Assembly: GCA_027382625.1 (NCBI GenBank)
Contig: JAJKFJ010021473.1
Location: 186,001 to 250,000, forward strand
DNA from: Tetmemena sp. SeJ-2015
Lineage: Eukaryota; Ciliophora; Spirotrichea; Sporadotrichida; Oxytrichidae
DNA: 64,000 nucleotides
Direction of reading: 5' to 3'
The position numbers and the translations under genes were made by a program. The notes beneath the pieces were generated by a model, which was given only the letters and a program-made list of their open reading frames with translations, was not told the origin of the DNA and did no database searches. This document shows positions 11,536 to 23,716 of this stretch, piece after piece; position 1 is the first letter of the stretch; every line of letters starts with the position of its first letter.

Positions 11536-12729
11536 ATGATTGACGCACATATATCGCAAGATTTGATATTTCATCAACCTATTAATAGGCCAATTAAGTG
11601 TAAATTTTGCACAGAATTTGGGTACTTCATGGCAAGTGAATGCAATCTCTCAAAGCCAAAATATTTGCCCTTGAAATTCGAATATGCCGATCCCTTATTT
11701 ACTTCCTACCTTGTTGATAAAGGCTTTGCCTTTTTGGGATTAGTAGTTGCTTTAGTTATGATTGGCTGTGTGTTTTATCTTCTTAAAAGAGATTGCAGGG
11801 AAGCTTTTGAAAAGGAGAAACTTAGTCACAAGCCCTACATCCCTATCGGATTATTGCGAAGACCATTCATGTTGAGCATTATTTTGATCGGAGCTGTGCC
11901 AATATTTTAATTCCCTTTGTACACTTACGACTACCTGACTTGCGAGAGTAGGAATAGAGTTTACTCTAGCGCAAACGGATTCTCTGTGGTATTTGCTGAG
12001 ATATCAATTGTACTCACTATAGTAATTGTAGCCTCGATCTTTGTACTTAAAGGCATCCTTAAAAAGCAATACCTGAAAGGTTAGAAGGATAAGCGCAATT
12101 AGTATTTACTGAAAGAGGACAAGCCAAAGTCATCCACACTATCTGTTGATAAGCAACTCGGAGGAGAGACAGGAAGAGATCTACTCTAAAATGCCCAAGA
12201 CTCAGAGATGGCAAATGATTTCTCACCTGACAAGCTCCATAAGTAGAACGACTTGGGAGATTCGTAGAATCAGTATATGATGAGTGAGGGTACTAGCATG
12301 AAGAATACTACCAATCTGACTATGGCTACATTTCATCTCAATAAACTTAACGCAGACGACTCTAATAAGTTTAATGACCATTCAACTAATGAATATCAAA
12401 GCAGCGCTGGCTAAAATGGTAAAGCACCTTTGAATAATGGAGGAACGAGTTCAGAAATGGAAGGAGATATAGAGTCAAATAAAGTTTAAATCAAAACTGG
12501 ATTGATAGCTTAAGAAGCTAAGAAGACTCACCTCAATACATAATTACTAAGAGTGATAGTTTTGCTCTAGCAAATCCTGGTTGGATACTTTATGTTTTTG
12601 GGCTTTCTAAGTTTACTACTCTTATTCGGGAATAAGGCTGGTCGGGAGGCGCACACAGTCATCATATAGACTCTTATTTAGTTGATGCTGCTTGTCCATT
12701 CCATCATCCCTATCGATAAGTATTTTTGA
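11536..12729 (+). CDS. multi-pass membrane protein, unknown
   Basis: An uninterrupted frame of 397 codons from ATG 11536 to TGA 12727-12729 with TAA/TAG as Gln; no intron or IES is needed. There are about five hydrophobic segments: GFAFLGLVVALVMIGCVFYLL, a second around PFMLSIILIGAVPIF, a third around VVFAEISIVLTIVIVASIFVL, and two near the C terminus (LLRVIVLLQQILVGYFMFL; VIIQTLIQLMLLVHSIIP). A ~110-residue Ser/Asn/Gln-rich loop separates TM3 from TM4. A CKFC pair lies near the N terminus. The topology could suit a receptor or transporter-like protein; no family is recognised. Confidence 0.65.
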
Positions 12730-13069
12730 TATTCCTTATTTCTCTAACTAGCTCTACAAAAATAAAATATCATAACAAGAACTGCAAGAAAAGCTCATTG
12801 AACATGACAAATTAATTTCAAATTCAAATTTTCATTTAGTCAAAGCAAATCGCAAAGCAAAGACTCGAAACTGTTGGTGCATGCAGTTCCTGGGCCTTCT
12901 TTCATATGCGCAAATTTATTGCTAAAACAGTTTTAAAGCAGTTCAAATATATAACTGATTTTTTGACTGCTTGTTTTTTCAATAGTATGGAAAATATATA
13001 TTTATATCTCAAACTCAGGCACAGCACTCAAAGTCTTCAGAGAAGATCCAAGAGGAGCTAGAGTTGCAC
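12730..13069. other. gene-free interval
   Basis: AT-rich intergenic DNA between the convergent membrane-protein gene and histone H1; nothing recognisable. Confidence 0.5.
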
Positions 13070-14017
13070 TCAGTTCTTGCCGCCCTTCTTGGTGGTCTTC
13101 TGAGCGGGTGCGTTCTTCTTGATGTCCTTGGAAGCCTGGCTCTTTCTCATGCTCTTTCTACCTCCGGTCTTCTTGCCAGACTGGTTGTTCTTCTTGGAGG
13201 TAGACTGGTTGTGGCGGCCACTCACTGGGTTGGCGGACTGACGTCTCATGGATCTGTCATTCCTGGAGGGTGAGGCGCCATGGTGGACTGGCTCCTTGTG
13301 AGCCCAGTCGCAAGCAGTGCCCTTGTTCTACGCTGCGCACTCTTCCTCAGTCATAGGGCAGACGTTCTCCTCCTTGTGCTGCTTTCTCTTGCTGGCGGCA
13401 GATCCACCCTTCTTGCCTGCCTTGGAGGCAGCTGAGGACTTGCCTTGCTTCTTGGAAACGGAAGCTCTGGTGTTCTTGGCCTTGCCCTTCATGGCCTTCT
13501 TGTTGTTCATGGACTTCTTGCCCTGCTTCTGTTCCTGGACCTTCTTGGAGCCCTGAGTTTTCTTGCCAGCTGACTTCCTGGCTCCGTTCTTGGCCATGCC
13601 CTTCTTGGCGCCTGAGGACTTGACAGTGGAAGGCTTCTTGGCCTTTGAGGTGCGCTTGGTGGACTTGCCCTTGGCTCCCATCTTCTTGGCTTGAGGCTTT
13701 CTCTTGGAGGCACTCTTGCGCTTGGAGTTGGTCTTGATGGTGGCTGAGGACTTCTTGGGCTTGGATGCTTTCTCACCATTGGCGAGCTTCTTGAGGACTG
13801 CCTTGCGGAAGGCAGGAGTGAGCTTGAGGTGGTGCTTGTCGGGCTTGACAATGTTCATGTCGTCGCCGATTTTCTTGAAGCGGATGAGGAAATGCTTGTA
13901 GTCGGCGTTGGGGTACTGGGTGGAAATGTACTTCCAGATGCCCTGGCGGGTGGAACCCTTGCGATCCTGCAAAGCGAAAAGCGCGTTCTCAATCATCTCG
14001 TGGTAGGTGAGAGACAT
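13070..14017 (-). CDS. linker histone H1-like protein
   Basis: 315 codons from ATG 14015-14017 to TGA 13070-13072, no interruption. Residues 1-80 fit an H1/H5 winged helix (SLTYHEMIENALFALQDRKG...RQGIWKYISTQYP, then LKLTPAFRKAVLKKLANG). The remainder is an extremely Lys/Ser/Ala-rich tail that compacts linker DNA. The tail contains a Cys patch (CPMTEEECAAQ...TACDW) unusual for H1. G+C is much higher than in the neighbours, with a strong codon preference (AAG, ATC, GGC), as expected for a very highly expressed gene. An in-frame upstream ATG at 14095 would add 26 hydrophobic residues and is less likely. No IES is detected. Confidence 0.85.
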
Positions 14018-14116
14018 CTCTGAGTGTGTGTGTGGAAGGTGAGTGTAGAAAGTTAGTAGAGGTAAAACTCTGTTTTTAATTATAAGCCAATTCAAAATTC
14101 AAAATTTAATAGTTCA

Positions 14117-14377
14117 ATGTGCTCTTACCCGCCCGCACCCGATTTCAAGAAACTCACAAGCAGATTCTTAGACTATCTGAGAAATAGAAAATAAGTTGTT
14201 GTGTTCTTCTAGATCCTTGAGGAATTATTCTGCCTCGATTGCAAGTACGAAAGCTCTGTGCGCATTCTTAGGTAGTTTCTCTTTGAACTCCCTTCCAACT
14301 TTAGAATTAATACTGAAGAGAAGAACCTCAGCGGGAATATAGCCTCTCTGCATTTAAAGTGTGATATCTATCAGTGA
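14117..14377 (+). CDS. small cysteine-containing protein, unknown
   Basis: 86 residues from ATG 14117 (MCSYPPAPDFKKLTSRFLDYL) to TGA 14375-14377, with two TAG and one TAA as Gln. It is amphipathic, with LDCKYESSVRILRQFLFELP in the middle. It is divergent from histone H1 with about 100 bp between the starts, so the two may share an upstream region. No interruption is needed. The frame is convincingly protein-like but I do not recognise it. Confidence 0.5.
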
Positions 14378-14464
14378 GATAAGTGGAAATGATAAAGTTT
14401 ATTTCAACTCCAGAGTCACTTAAAATTTAATTGCGCCAGACCACCAACTCACCTAATTACAAAA

Positions 14465-16286
14465 ATGAACGACTAGTCGAACCAAAACAGACCGGATCCT
14501 ATATCCAGCTTCTCTGACGACGTGATAGAGCCAGAGGAAAACTTCTTGGAATAGGTTTCAGAGGCACACCACAATATCCATCTTCCCCCAATAGTGACTG
14601 CCACTTAGCTTCTCCAACAATAGCAGCAGCGAATTTAAGCACAGCTCAGAGGCTCTAATCTTAGATAGATTGAGCCTTTCAGAGCTACCATGCCTAGAAG
14701 ATTTGAAGAGTTAGAAACTCAACCATTGTTGGGCACAGGTTTTAATGACAGGATTGATGAGGAAGATGAATTTGCAATATATCAGCAGCGAAGAGGAGAG
14801 AACTCGCTTTTTGGAAGTTCAAGAGTTGAAAACCCAGAAGACTGGAAGGGAGTGATGGAGAAAACACAGTTGTCAATCAAGGCATCGGTGAAAGGCAAGA
14901 AGACATGGAAGAGGACGAGTTTGCTTAATACGATACTACATCAAGCAGGGCCGAAAGAGTTCTCGCCGCAACCGGCTAATCTAGGACGAGAGCTCTTGTT
15001 AGGATGCTAAGATCTTACTATCTGAGAATGCACAGAAGCAGATTTGATCAGTAAATTGCATTTGCATTTTAAGTTTGATATATCAGGGAGAGAATTCAGA
15101 AGATGACTCATCTTTACTTTTAGCCAGAGAGAGGGCAGAAGGTCTCACAAGGAGGCTTGAGCTCAGAGGTCTTATAGGATAGAGATTAAGCAGATGGAAC
15201 TCAGTCACTTCACTTGACAATAATCAAATTAGGCCTCAATCTAGAGGCTTAAGATCTGTTGTGGAAGAATTCCCCGAGGAGCAAAACCTGTCTGTACTTA
15301 CATTTTTAACTTACCTAGCAACAGTAGATCGAAAATTTCTTCCATCAAAGATCTTCAGGCCACCCTAGAAGAGAGAATAGTCTCAACTCACAAGAAGAAG
15401 AAACCAGATAATGCTCACAAAATTAAAATCACTCTTTCGATATAGAGAAACTCAGGCCCACCATCCCAAAAACTTGGTATTTGGAACTTTCTAATGAATC
15501 TAACAACCAGAAGTGTAAGTTTTCCCTCTTTAGATGATAATTTTCTCTTTGCTTATCTAATATTTTATAGTTGGGAAGCTATCTGAGTTTGGGCCTCTGG
15601 TGATATTGCTGCACTCAAGAATAGAGCGACTAACCAAGAGAAACAAAGATGTGCTTGAGTTGAGCTTGCTATGCCTGCAAACAGATGGATTGAAGTTCAC
15701 TCAGAAACTGATGAGCTTCTTCTTGAACAATATAAAGGAAGCTTAGACTAACAAGAGAAACAGAATGAGGCTAGATATGCTTATCAAAATCCTTCCCTCT
15801 TCTAAGCAACTCATCAAAGCTCTGCAACTTTCCTCTTACAACGAAAAGGATAAACAAACACATGAGATAATTATCATCATTATGTATGAATGAATGTAAA
15901 GGAAAAGTTGATGTTTAAGGTAGTTCTTGAAGTTATGGAGATATACTTCAGCATCTTTGATGGACCCTTATAAAAGAACTATAAGAAAAAAGTCATCCCC
16001 TTCGGCCTATAATTCTACTCTGTTCTAAGAGACGAACAGCTATATAAAATGAATAACTTCCTCAGAGCCTAAATCTCGTAAAGCAAATACTTTATGAAAA
16101 AGACAACTGTTCAACAGTAACTGAGTTACTATGAACTTTATATTACAATTAATTTGATTATGAAGATTAGCAGCTAAGATTATAAAATTTGGTAAATGGA
16201 AACTCTATAAGTGATTTCCAATTTCTTTGAAAATAAGCCTCCCCATATTGGTAATGGTAAAATGGTGTTCTTATATTCTTAGTAAG
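14465..16286 (+). CDS. unknown protein, interrupted
   Basis: Starts ATG 14465 (MNDQSNQNRPDPISSF). A 23-nt IES (14818-14840) shifts the reading from NSLFG to RLEGSDGEN. After RSRFDQ a short intron-like gap at about 15050-15075 leads to a Ser/Arg-rich region. A canonical intron (from 15514, GTAAGTTTTCC, to TTTTATAG) joins NNQK to LGKLSEFGPLVILLHSRIERL. A helical region KDVLELSLLCLQTDGLKFTQ follows, then another frame change near 15890 to MFKVVLEVMEIYFSIFDG. The motif EEDEFA occurs twice (near 14765 and 14910), suggesting a degenerate internal repeat. The true 3' end is uncertain: the last open frame runs to within a few nt of the 14-3-3 start. Confidence 0.5.
14818..14840. other. 23-nt IES, pointer GAAG
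   Basis: GAAG at 14814-14817 and 14837-14840. Removal changes frame to the acidic reading that continues for 60 codons. Confidence 0.6.
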
Positions 16287-16402
16287 GTAAGATATCAATT
16301 CGTCTTGTCACTTTTAATTTCGTTGATATAACTTTAATTTCACTCTTCTCTCTCTCTTAGAATAAGAATTTGAGACAGTTTAATCTGTTTTAAATTTGAA
16401 GA

Positions 16403-17200
16403 ATGGAAGCGTCTCTTTTCATGGCTAAGGTAGCGGAGCAAGGCGAGAGGTACGACGATATGTTTACCTTCTTGCATGCCTTTATGCAAACCAAGTCCCA
16501 CTTCACCCCAGACGAGCGAAGTATCCTCTCAGTTGCTTTCAAGAATCTAATCACTCCCAAGAGAAATACTTGGAGAACCATACTTGCAGTAGAGTAACAG
16601 TAGAAACTGCAGGGCTCCACACAGGGTGCTATCAATTCTTACAAGGCAGCAATAGAGGAGAGATTACACACAAACTGCTAAAATATTGTGGACTTAATCA
16701 GGACACATGTTATACCCAAGGTTGAGAAAAATCTAGAGGGATAGAAGACATCGGCTGCTCTTATCTTATAATCAAGAATGAGAATTTTAACTCTTGAGGA
16801 GAGGGCTTTCTTTTATAAAATGGTTGGTGATTACTTCAGATACGCGAGTGAAGCAATCAGCTCACAGGGTTCTATAGAGAGGCTGCCCAAATTCAAAAAA
16901 GGAGCCCTCGAAGCTTACGGCAAGGCTATGGAAGTTTGCAAGAGAGGCTTGAAGCCATTCAATACTGTGGTCCTTGGTTTGGCTCTTAACTTTTCAGTCT
17001 TTCACTATGAAGTCATGCAAGACCCAGCTTAGGCTTGTAGAATTGCTAAGGCTTAACTCGAAGAGGCATTGGAGTAGATAGATGAATGCAGTGAGGACAA
17101 TTTCTAAGAAGCTAGAGTATAATTGAACTTCTGAAGGATAATCTAAATATATGGGCTGAGGAAGTAGAATTCTAAGAGTGATTTTGAAGTATTAAGATGA
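16403..17200 (+). CDS. 14-3-3 family phosphopeptide-binding protein
   Basis: A continuous 265-codon frame from ATG 16403 to TGA 17198-17200. Family landmarks: MAKVAEQGERYDDM near the N terminus, LSVAFKNLI, RMRILTLEERAFFYKMVGDYFRY, and GLALNFSVFHYEVM followed by ACRIAKAQLEEALEQIDE. It is the usual length for 14-3-3 and folds as nine helices that dimerise and bind phosphoserine/threonine ligands. The region normally LSVAYKN(V)VG(A)RR-SWR reads LSVAFKNLITPKRNTWR, and the C-terminal helix is diverged (EARVQLNFQRIIQIYG), so this is an atypical member. It has neither introns nor IESs, in contrast to its neighbours. Confidence 0.85.
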
Positions 17201-17243
17201 CTATGTAGTGATTATTTAATTATAATTTCATTATATAAAATTA

Positions 17244-18413
17244 ATGTCAGCTGTCAATATTCTCAAGAAGGAACTCAAGTTGTGGAATAGATCCTAACTT
17301 ATAAATTCTGCTTCTCTGGTCTAGTTTAGAACATTCAGTAGCACGACTGAGACGAATAAACCTCCTTAATAAGATTAAAAAAGCGTAGAATAGGAGTCTG
17401 AATAAAAGCAAGATGAAAAGGCAAAGATGAAGGGGTCCATTTTAGATTTTGATAATGCCACTAAATATTGCACAGAACAAGTAAAGTACTGTAGCTTCTA
17501 TTTACTTATCCAAGCTAAATTTTAATGTATAGGAAGTTTGATTTTTACTCTTGGGCAGCAGGACAAACTTTTCCTACAAAGTTTTAGCCGTACTACTATG
17601 GAGTGAACGCCTTTTTCCTTGAATGCCTGAAATCAAGAGAAATCTCTAAGGAGATATCAATCTGCTAGACGAGACTTTACTGGTGGGAGCAGTCTTTGAA
17701 GGATATCACAAATGGTACCAAAGCCAGAGAACCAGTCACTGCAGTCCTTCAAAAGGCACTACAAGAAACTCCTTTAAATGCAAGTTTACTTAGCAGGATG
17801 GTTAACTACTAACTTTTTGACATCGAGAGAGGAGACATCCAAACAATGACAGGTTAGAGAACTTTTCTTGCACTTGATTTATCTTCTTCTTTAGAGCTTG
17901 AAATATATGCAGAAAACACTAGATCACTCCTACTGTACATGAATTTGCATTTACTGAGAATTGACGACAATGACGCGAACTTGGCAGCCTCTCATTTAGG
18001 AAGATGTATTGGAATTTGCGATGTAATAAAGAAGATTCCTTTTTACCTTGCCAAGCAGAGAGGATATTGAATTTTAATTCTTCTCAAGGTAAAGAAATAC
18101 TCATGCATTTCTAAACAAGGCTTTAGCATAACGTTATGTTCGACAAAATTTGGGATTAAAGAAGAGATGGCATCGTAGTCGAAGAATTCTTTGACGTTAT
18201 TTTAGAGTAAGATTAAAATTTTCCCCTTCTCTCTGACAAGTCTTTTTGTTAGATTAGCAGCATATGCAAAGAAGCATCTTGAAGTTGGAAGGGAATTATA
18301 TGGATGTAGAAGAAGAACACAACTTCAACATATTTGAGGAGCACTTCAGAAAGAAATACTATTTAAGGATCCCCTATCGCATGTATAGAGCCTCTAAAAA
18401 TGAGAACTATTGA
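17244..18413 (+). CDS. NDUFAF6: NDUFAF6-like mitochondrial complex I assembly factor (squalene/phytoene synthase fold)
   Basis: Starts ATG 17244 with a presequence-like N terminus (MSAVNILKKELKLWNRS) and ends TGA 18411-18413. After the intron at 17483-17533 the synthase-like core reads YYYGVNAFFLECLKSRE, TRLYWWEQSLKDI, EIYAENTRSLLLYMNLHLL and AASHLGRCIGICDVIKKIPF, the order seen in NDUFAF6. Introns follow (17851-17893, near 18080, and 18208-18252). The C-terminal block NFNIFEEHFRKKYYLRIPYRMYRA is present. Between KKHLEVGREL and that block about 20-25 residues expected for the family are missing and the frame changes, so an IES plus a short absent MDS is possible. Identity is by motif order; the gap is real in this sequence. 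Confidence 0.7.
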
Positions 18414-18417
18414 AGTT

Positions 18418-19423
18418 TATTGTTAATAAACATTAAGTAGTTTTCATTCAATTTAGACTTGGTATCACATGTTAATTTGTTGGCACTCACTAACCTGCAA
18501 AGCAATTTGTGTGCGTGATATGTTTTAAGAAGTTTGCCCTCGCTCAGTACCTCAAAGAGCACACGTACATACACACTGGTCAAAAGCCTTTCAGATGCCC
18601 ATACGAGGGATGCACTAAGGCTTTTAGACAAGCAGGTAAACTATCTATGCACAAGAAATTCCACTAGAACAAGATTTTTATCGTTCAAAAAATCAAGAAG
18701 AGACCTGTAGAGGCTTATTTCAATTCAATTAAACATTATCTTTTGTGGCTAAGTTATCGAGCAACAGCCTCAGATGCGAGTAGAGCACTTGCAGTAATGA
18801 GCACTCCAGAGAGTTGAAATTTGAGATCCCAAGGGCAAAGCTTTTCACAAACCTCTGTAACGATGCTTCCTATTCTACTCACGATGATATCATTAATAAA
18901 TGAGATCTCATTGTCTCTCTTTCGTACTTATTGTTGTCTAGTTTAACTCAGGTAGTGAATCACCACTACGCTACTCAAGCCAGTCTTCCCAAGACTTTAA
19001 ATTCGCTTTCCCTAGCCCTCTGTAGCTTCCACAGCTTTCTTTATTTAAGTTCTTATAATGCTTTTGTTTGTTTAAATTTCTGTTAACTTGCATTCAGAGG
19101 AAAAACAGGTTCAGCAATTCATTGAAAATCTTCAGTACCCTCAGATGGTCATGACTAGGTAGATGCCATTGCCCTTATTCACCAGAATGCCCTAGATCTC
19201 CAACTCTTCACTTACTTAGCAAAACTAAAGGCATGAGGTTGCAACTTCAAAAACTTTAATGCTCATAAGTTTTAAATGTATAAGGTTGAACAAGACTTCA
19301 GGCCCTTCGCCAAGCAACAGCTTGTTAGAGTATGCCCTATTCAATTCTGAAAACCTTGTACAATATTCAATTGACTCTTGGTCCTTCATAACCGAATTCT
19401 CTAATTATTTATCTTTTATTTGA
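18418..19423 (+). CDS. C2H2 zinc-finger protein, 5' end unresolved
   Basis: Two C2H2 fingers are clear: CVICFKKFALAQYLKEHTYIH, the TFIIIA-style linker TGQKPF, then CPYEGCTKAFRQAGKLSMHKKFH. A basic spacer follows, then a Ser-rich region with at least two frame changes (near 18790 and 18900-19080) that behave as introns or IESs, then a Gln/Ser-rich C terminus (EEKQVQQFIENLQYPQMV...) ending TGA 19421-19423. No ATG lies in frame upstream of the first finger before a TGA around 18402, so the first exon or MDS is elsewhere or hidden by an interruption. Likely a nuclear DNA- or RNA-binding protein; target unknown. Confidence 0.6.
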
Positions 19424-20255
19424 AAGTCAACTGTAAATCTACCTTGTAATAGCAATAAATCCAATATATGAAAAGCAATAATAAATATGCTGCACTGCAT
19501 TATAAAAATGGAAAGGTCGGAGACTAGCTTCAGCAAAACCTTACACACTTTAAACACACCCAAATCCTTATCCCTAAGTGTAAATAAGCAGTTAAGCATT
19601 TAAATTAAGTTATCAGCATAACACATTTCATGCAGAAAAATGCGATTTTTCAACCTGCGGTTTAAATTTTCTCTGAAAATCTAATTTTTGTATTTTAAAA
19701 GTATATAAAAGTCTGAAAATAGGAAATAAATTATCATTAAATGAAGGTAAAAATTGTATTATAGCTATATTTTAATTATTTATCCTAAATTACCAAAGAG
19801 CAATATTAATTTATCAAATTTTCACTTCAAGCCATTGTCTCTCTCACTACCACTTTATAGAATCAAATATATAAAGTGCTCTTTGCTCGCCCAATAAGAT
19901 AGCTAAATTATTATAATTTTAATGTGAAAGCAGAGTTAAATTATAATCAATAGCCATATTATTTATCAGCAGTAATAATTTGAGAGTTGAAGATAATTGC
20001 TCCGGTTAAAACTTTAATTTATAATAGGGAGCGGCGAATTGAAAGGGGGACGCAAGTTTGATTCTTAATATCCCTGCTTCGATTATTATAGCTCACTAAG
20101 TATTGCTCTGACTCTCTTTCTCTCTCTTATCATCTCTCTCTGCTTCTACTTAATACTAACTCCCTTATCCTCTCTCTATTTACTATCCACTAACACCTGA
20201 TATAGACACTACATTCAACATTCCAAAGAAATAAGTAAAAATAAATAAAGATTAA
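19424..20255. other. gene-free stretch
   Basis: Strongly AT-rich, with pyrimidine tracts (CTCTCT-type) around 20110-20180 just upstream of the next gene. No supported reading frame. Confidence 0.5.
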
Positions 20256-23200
20256 ATGGAAGCAGACCCAAAAATTACAGATAGCCTAGAGGAGAGAAAG
20301 CAAGAATAAAATCCTAGTGATAATGAGGAGGCGTTAAGAAACTAAAGGGAGAACCAAACTTAAGCCATCAAGCAAACTAATCTCTCAATCATCCAGGAGG
20401 TTTAGGAAGACACCAAGCCTCTTTAGAGTGCCTAGAAAGATGAAAATATCTCAAATATGGAAAATCTAAAGTTTGAAGATGAAACTGGCACTCCATTAGC
20501 TGCTAATGCTGATAGATTTAAGTCAAGCACTACGAAGGCAGAAATTTAGAAAACATCTTCTTTCAGGATTGATAAAGGAGACCAAACAAGAAAATCCTCA
20601 TCCACTTAGGGTGTTTAACAGATTGCAGCTCAAAGCAAGTAGAACAAGAACGAGAAATCTCTTTTTAATGTTGCTAACGGTCTCTAATCGTTTGACATAA
20701 TCTGGTTCGATTTGGTTACCAAAACCAGGCAACTTCTATAAGAAATTTGTTTCTTTAAACTAGTTCAAGAACTATGTGAGCCTTTACTTGATAAACTTCA
20801 TCAGTAGCGAGATATGATTCGCCAGTCAAATAAGACCATAGACTCACAGGATAAAAGATTATCTGAAATGGAATACGTAGTTCTCAACAAAGGACAAAAG
20901 CTTGAGGTCTTCGATAAGATCTAACTTTAAGTTTGAACACATGTGTATTTATATATGATCTACTAGAAGATAACTGAAGTGGTAAGTTTATATTTTATAG
21001 AGCTGATTTAGGAAAAAGACAGAAGAGATCAAGAGTTGCTTATTCACCAAAGCATAATGAAGCACTCCTAGAGGATGGATGAAATACATTTCTCCTTTAA
21101 AGGATTGGAAAAATAGCATGGGAACCTTGTAAGTATAGATTAAGATTATCAACTTATATTAGGAGCAACATACAAATAAGGCTCTAGATGAGTTAGTTTA
21201 GATAAAAGCAACTATCGCTGCTTAACAAAAAGAATTCATAACCAATTTGAGCGCAAACCATGAAGACTCAATCAAGCAGATAGATTCTCTGAGATCAAAG
21301 GTCTCTGAGTTAGATTATCTAGTCAATATCAAAACACAAAAGTTAGAGAATCACGAGAGTGACTTGATAGAGATAAAAGAAAGACTCCTTAACGCCGAGT
21401 CATACATATCTACACTTTAAACAGATCAATTTTACTATGAGATTATTTATTGAACAGATACCTTGAAGCTTTTATTTTTGTTTGATGAATTAAGTAAGCT
21501 AAGCTCAGAGAAACTGAATAAGTCTATCTTTGATACAGAAGTTCTAAGTTTGCACGATTCAAGAGATCTGCACTCTAACTAGATTTTGCAGATAGTCAAT
21601 AACGCTCAAACAGTTGACAACTACATCGAAAAATACCAGTAGATTAGATTTCAGCATCAGCTTTAAGAGACTCTGTTAGCTGTGCTTTCTCAGAAAGAGA
21701 GGAGAAGGTTAGAGCACTATGATCAGACTAAAATGGCCCTGATGTACTAATTAGTGCTTGATGATAAAGGATCAATTGCTGATGTGAATCGTCTCATAAT
21801 TTAACTGAACGAAAATGCTAGAAAAGCAGTGGAAGAGGAGGAGAAGCGAAAGAAGAGGCGAATAATGACAAGTGATCAGGGAAGTAATTAAATGGAACCT
21901 TCAAGTGCCCTTGGCATGATAAGAGATGGAAGAGAAGCAAATACTGTAAGTGGTATGAGATAGACCAGAGTCTATCTGTCTAAGGAAGGAGAAGTCTTAA
22001 AAGGGCATATGACCGAGAATTAAGGACATTTTGAATTAGGAAAATATGTCGGACGATAGTGAAGAAGATGACAAGCAAGTGAAGATGAAAAGCCATTTTC
22101 AGACTGGGAAAACTTCGATGAATATGACGCATAAGAGCAAATGGACGAATCAATCTAAAGCCTATAACGATGGGTTTGATTATGGATTGAGAGACCTAAT
22201 TACCTCTGACTTTTAAATTTCTGAAGACGATGATGACTTTGATTTATCTCATGAGTAGCTCATTAAAGTTATGAAAGTGTAAGTATTTAGAGCATTTGAC
22301 TTTTGAATAGGTTTTTGCACAAGATGAATATGACTAGCAAAAAGATAGAAGAAGCCAAAGAAGATTTCAAAAAGAAGGTTGATGAAAATGAATAAGCGAA
22401 CTAGTAATACACGAAGTCAATATTCCTTGAAGTATCTCAATTCATTCATACTCTGCATGCTGATTTTGAGAGTTTCCTGAAAAAGCATAAGAAAGAGCAC
22501 TCAGATCTCAGCTTTAGAATTAGAGAAATAGAGGAGAAGCTAACTCAAAGCATAGATTAAAAGGGAGAAATTAAAAATGCTATAGAAAACTATGCCACAA
22601 TTATCATTTATGTGCATTTTTTATCGTAATTAAATTTTCTCTTGCTTGCTAGAGTTCATAAGCCTCGACCAGGCTCTGTCATTATAAGATGAAATAGATA
22701 AGTAGAAAATTTAGCTTATGGGTTCAAAATCTTATATAAAGGGAGAATTAAAAGGAGTTGGTAAAAAATGTTGATAATCTGATTCAAAAGCTAAATGAAT
22801 TAATTTTTGGAGGAGGCTTTGGTAAGTTGACTACAAGATCTAAGGGAATGAGTATGAGGCAGAGGAACACTTCTGTAGGTGGTAAACCTGATGACGAGCA
22901 AAGTGTGATTGGAATCTCTCACAGAGAGCACTCACTTTTAGCAGGAGAGACGGGAGGTTTCTAAGATTCAACAATGCAGCAAGACTCGGTATTAGGCACC
23001 AATAGAAACCTTATTTATAGATGAAGGTTTACTTGCTTTTTCTTTTAAAACATATTGGACTTAGATTAAAACTGCCTTGTTTGTTCTGGGCATTCAAACC
23101 ACATTATACAATAGTTCAAAATGGCTTGCCTGAGCTATGCTCCATCTCTGGTAGATTATAGAAATGATAGGTTTTCAAGACACAGTCTCATCTAAATGCA

Positions 23201-23716
23201 CCTCTATTTTATTATATTGTTAATGCGCCAAACCTTAATCAGAAAATGTGAAGAGATCATAATAAGGAAGATATTTAATTTATTAAATAGTTAGAGATAG
23301 TGGAGGAACTAGTGTGGCCATTCTCTGCTAAGAATCTAAGTGGCAAAAAGGTTTTCAAAGACCTCGTGTAATTCTTCAACGAAAAAGAAAAGAACAAAGC
23401 ATTCCTAGCTAGTGTAGGTGAAGGAGGAGGAGTACCAACAAATCTTACCTAGTAAAGTATAATTGACAGTGGAAGTCCGAATAAGAATCAACACAGAGAT
23501 AGAATGAACAAGAGCGTAGTTATCAACTTAAATTATATCTAAATAGCTTTTCATAGTAGAATAATAAATTAGACAATGGGAAGTACTTAAATTGGAGGTG
23601 GCTTAGAAAACAATAAGAACTTTTCACATACTAGGAATCAAACGTTTTCAAACAACATAAGTAATCTCAACTCTAATTTCTAAAATAGCAGTACAAATCT
23701 ATTAAAGAGTGATTGA
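20256..23716 (+). CDS. long coiled-coil protein with C-terminal cysteine motif
   Basis: Starts ATG 20256 (MEADPKITDSLEERKQ) and has coding character to TGA 23714-23716, with introns and inserts near 20935-21010, 21132-21165 (GTAAGTATAG...TTAG), 21440, 22020, 22280-22320, 22610-22650 and 22990-23060. The N terminus is Gln-rich and low complexity; the middle is a long heptad-rich coil (ELVQIKATIAAQQKEFI; DDKGSIADVNRLIIQLNENARK). Near the C terminus is DQNCLVCSGH followed by FKMACLSYAPSLVDYRN, a Cys-X2-Cys segment that looks family-defining but that I cannot name. Ends in a Gly/Asn/Ser-rich tail. A structural, possibly ciliary or cortical protein is inferred only from the coiled coil. Confidence 0.55.

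Noticed and set aside
13507..13851. Second minus-strand frame (Ser/Pro/Arg-rich) inside histone H1
   Set aside because: Frame-shifted shadow created by the Lys-rich repetitive H1 tail.
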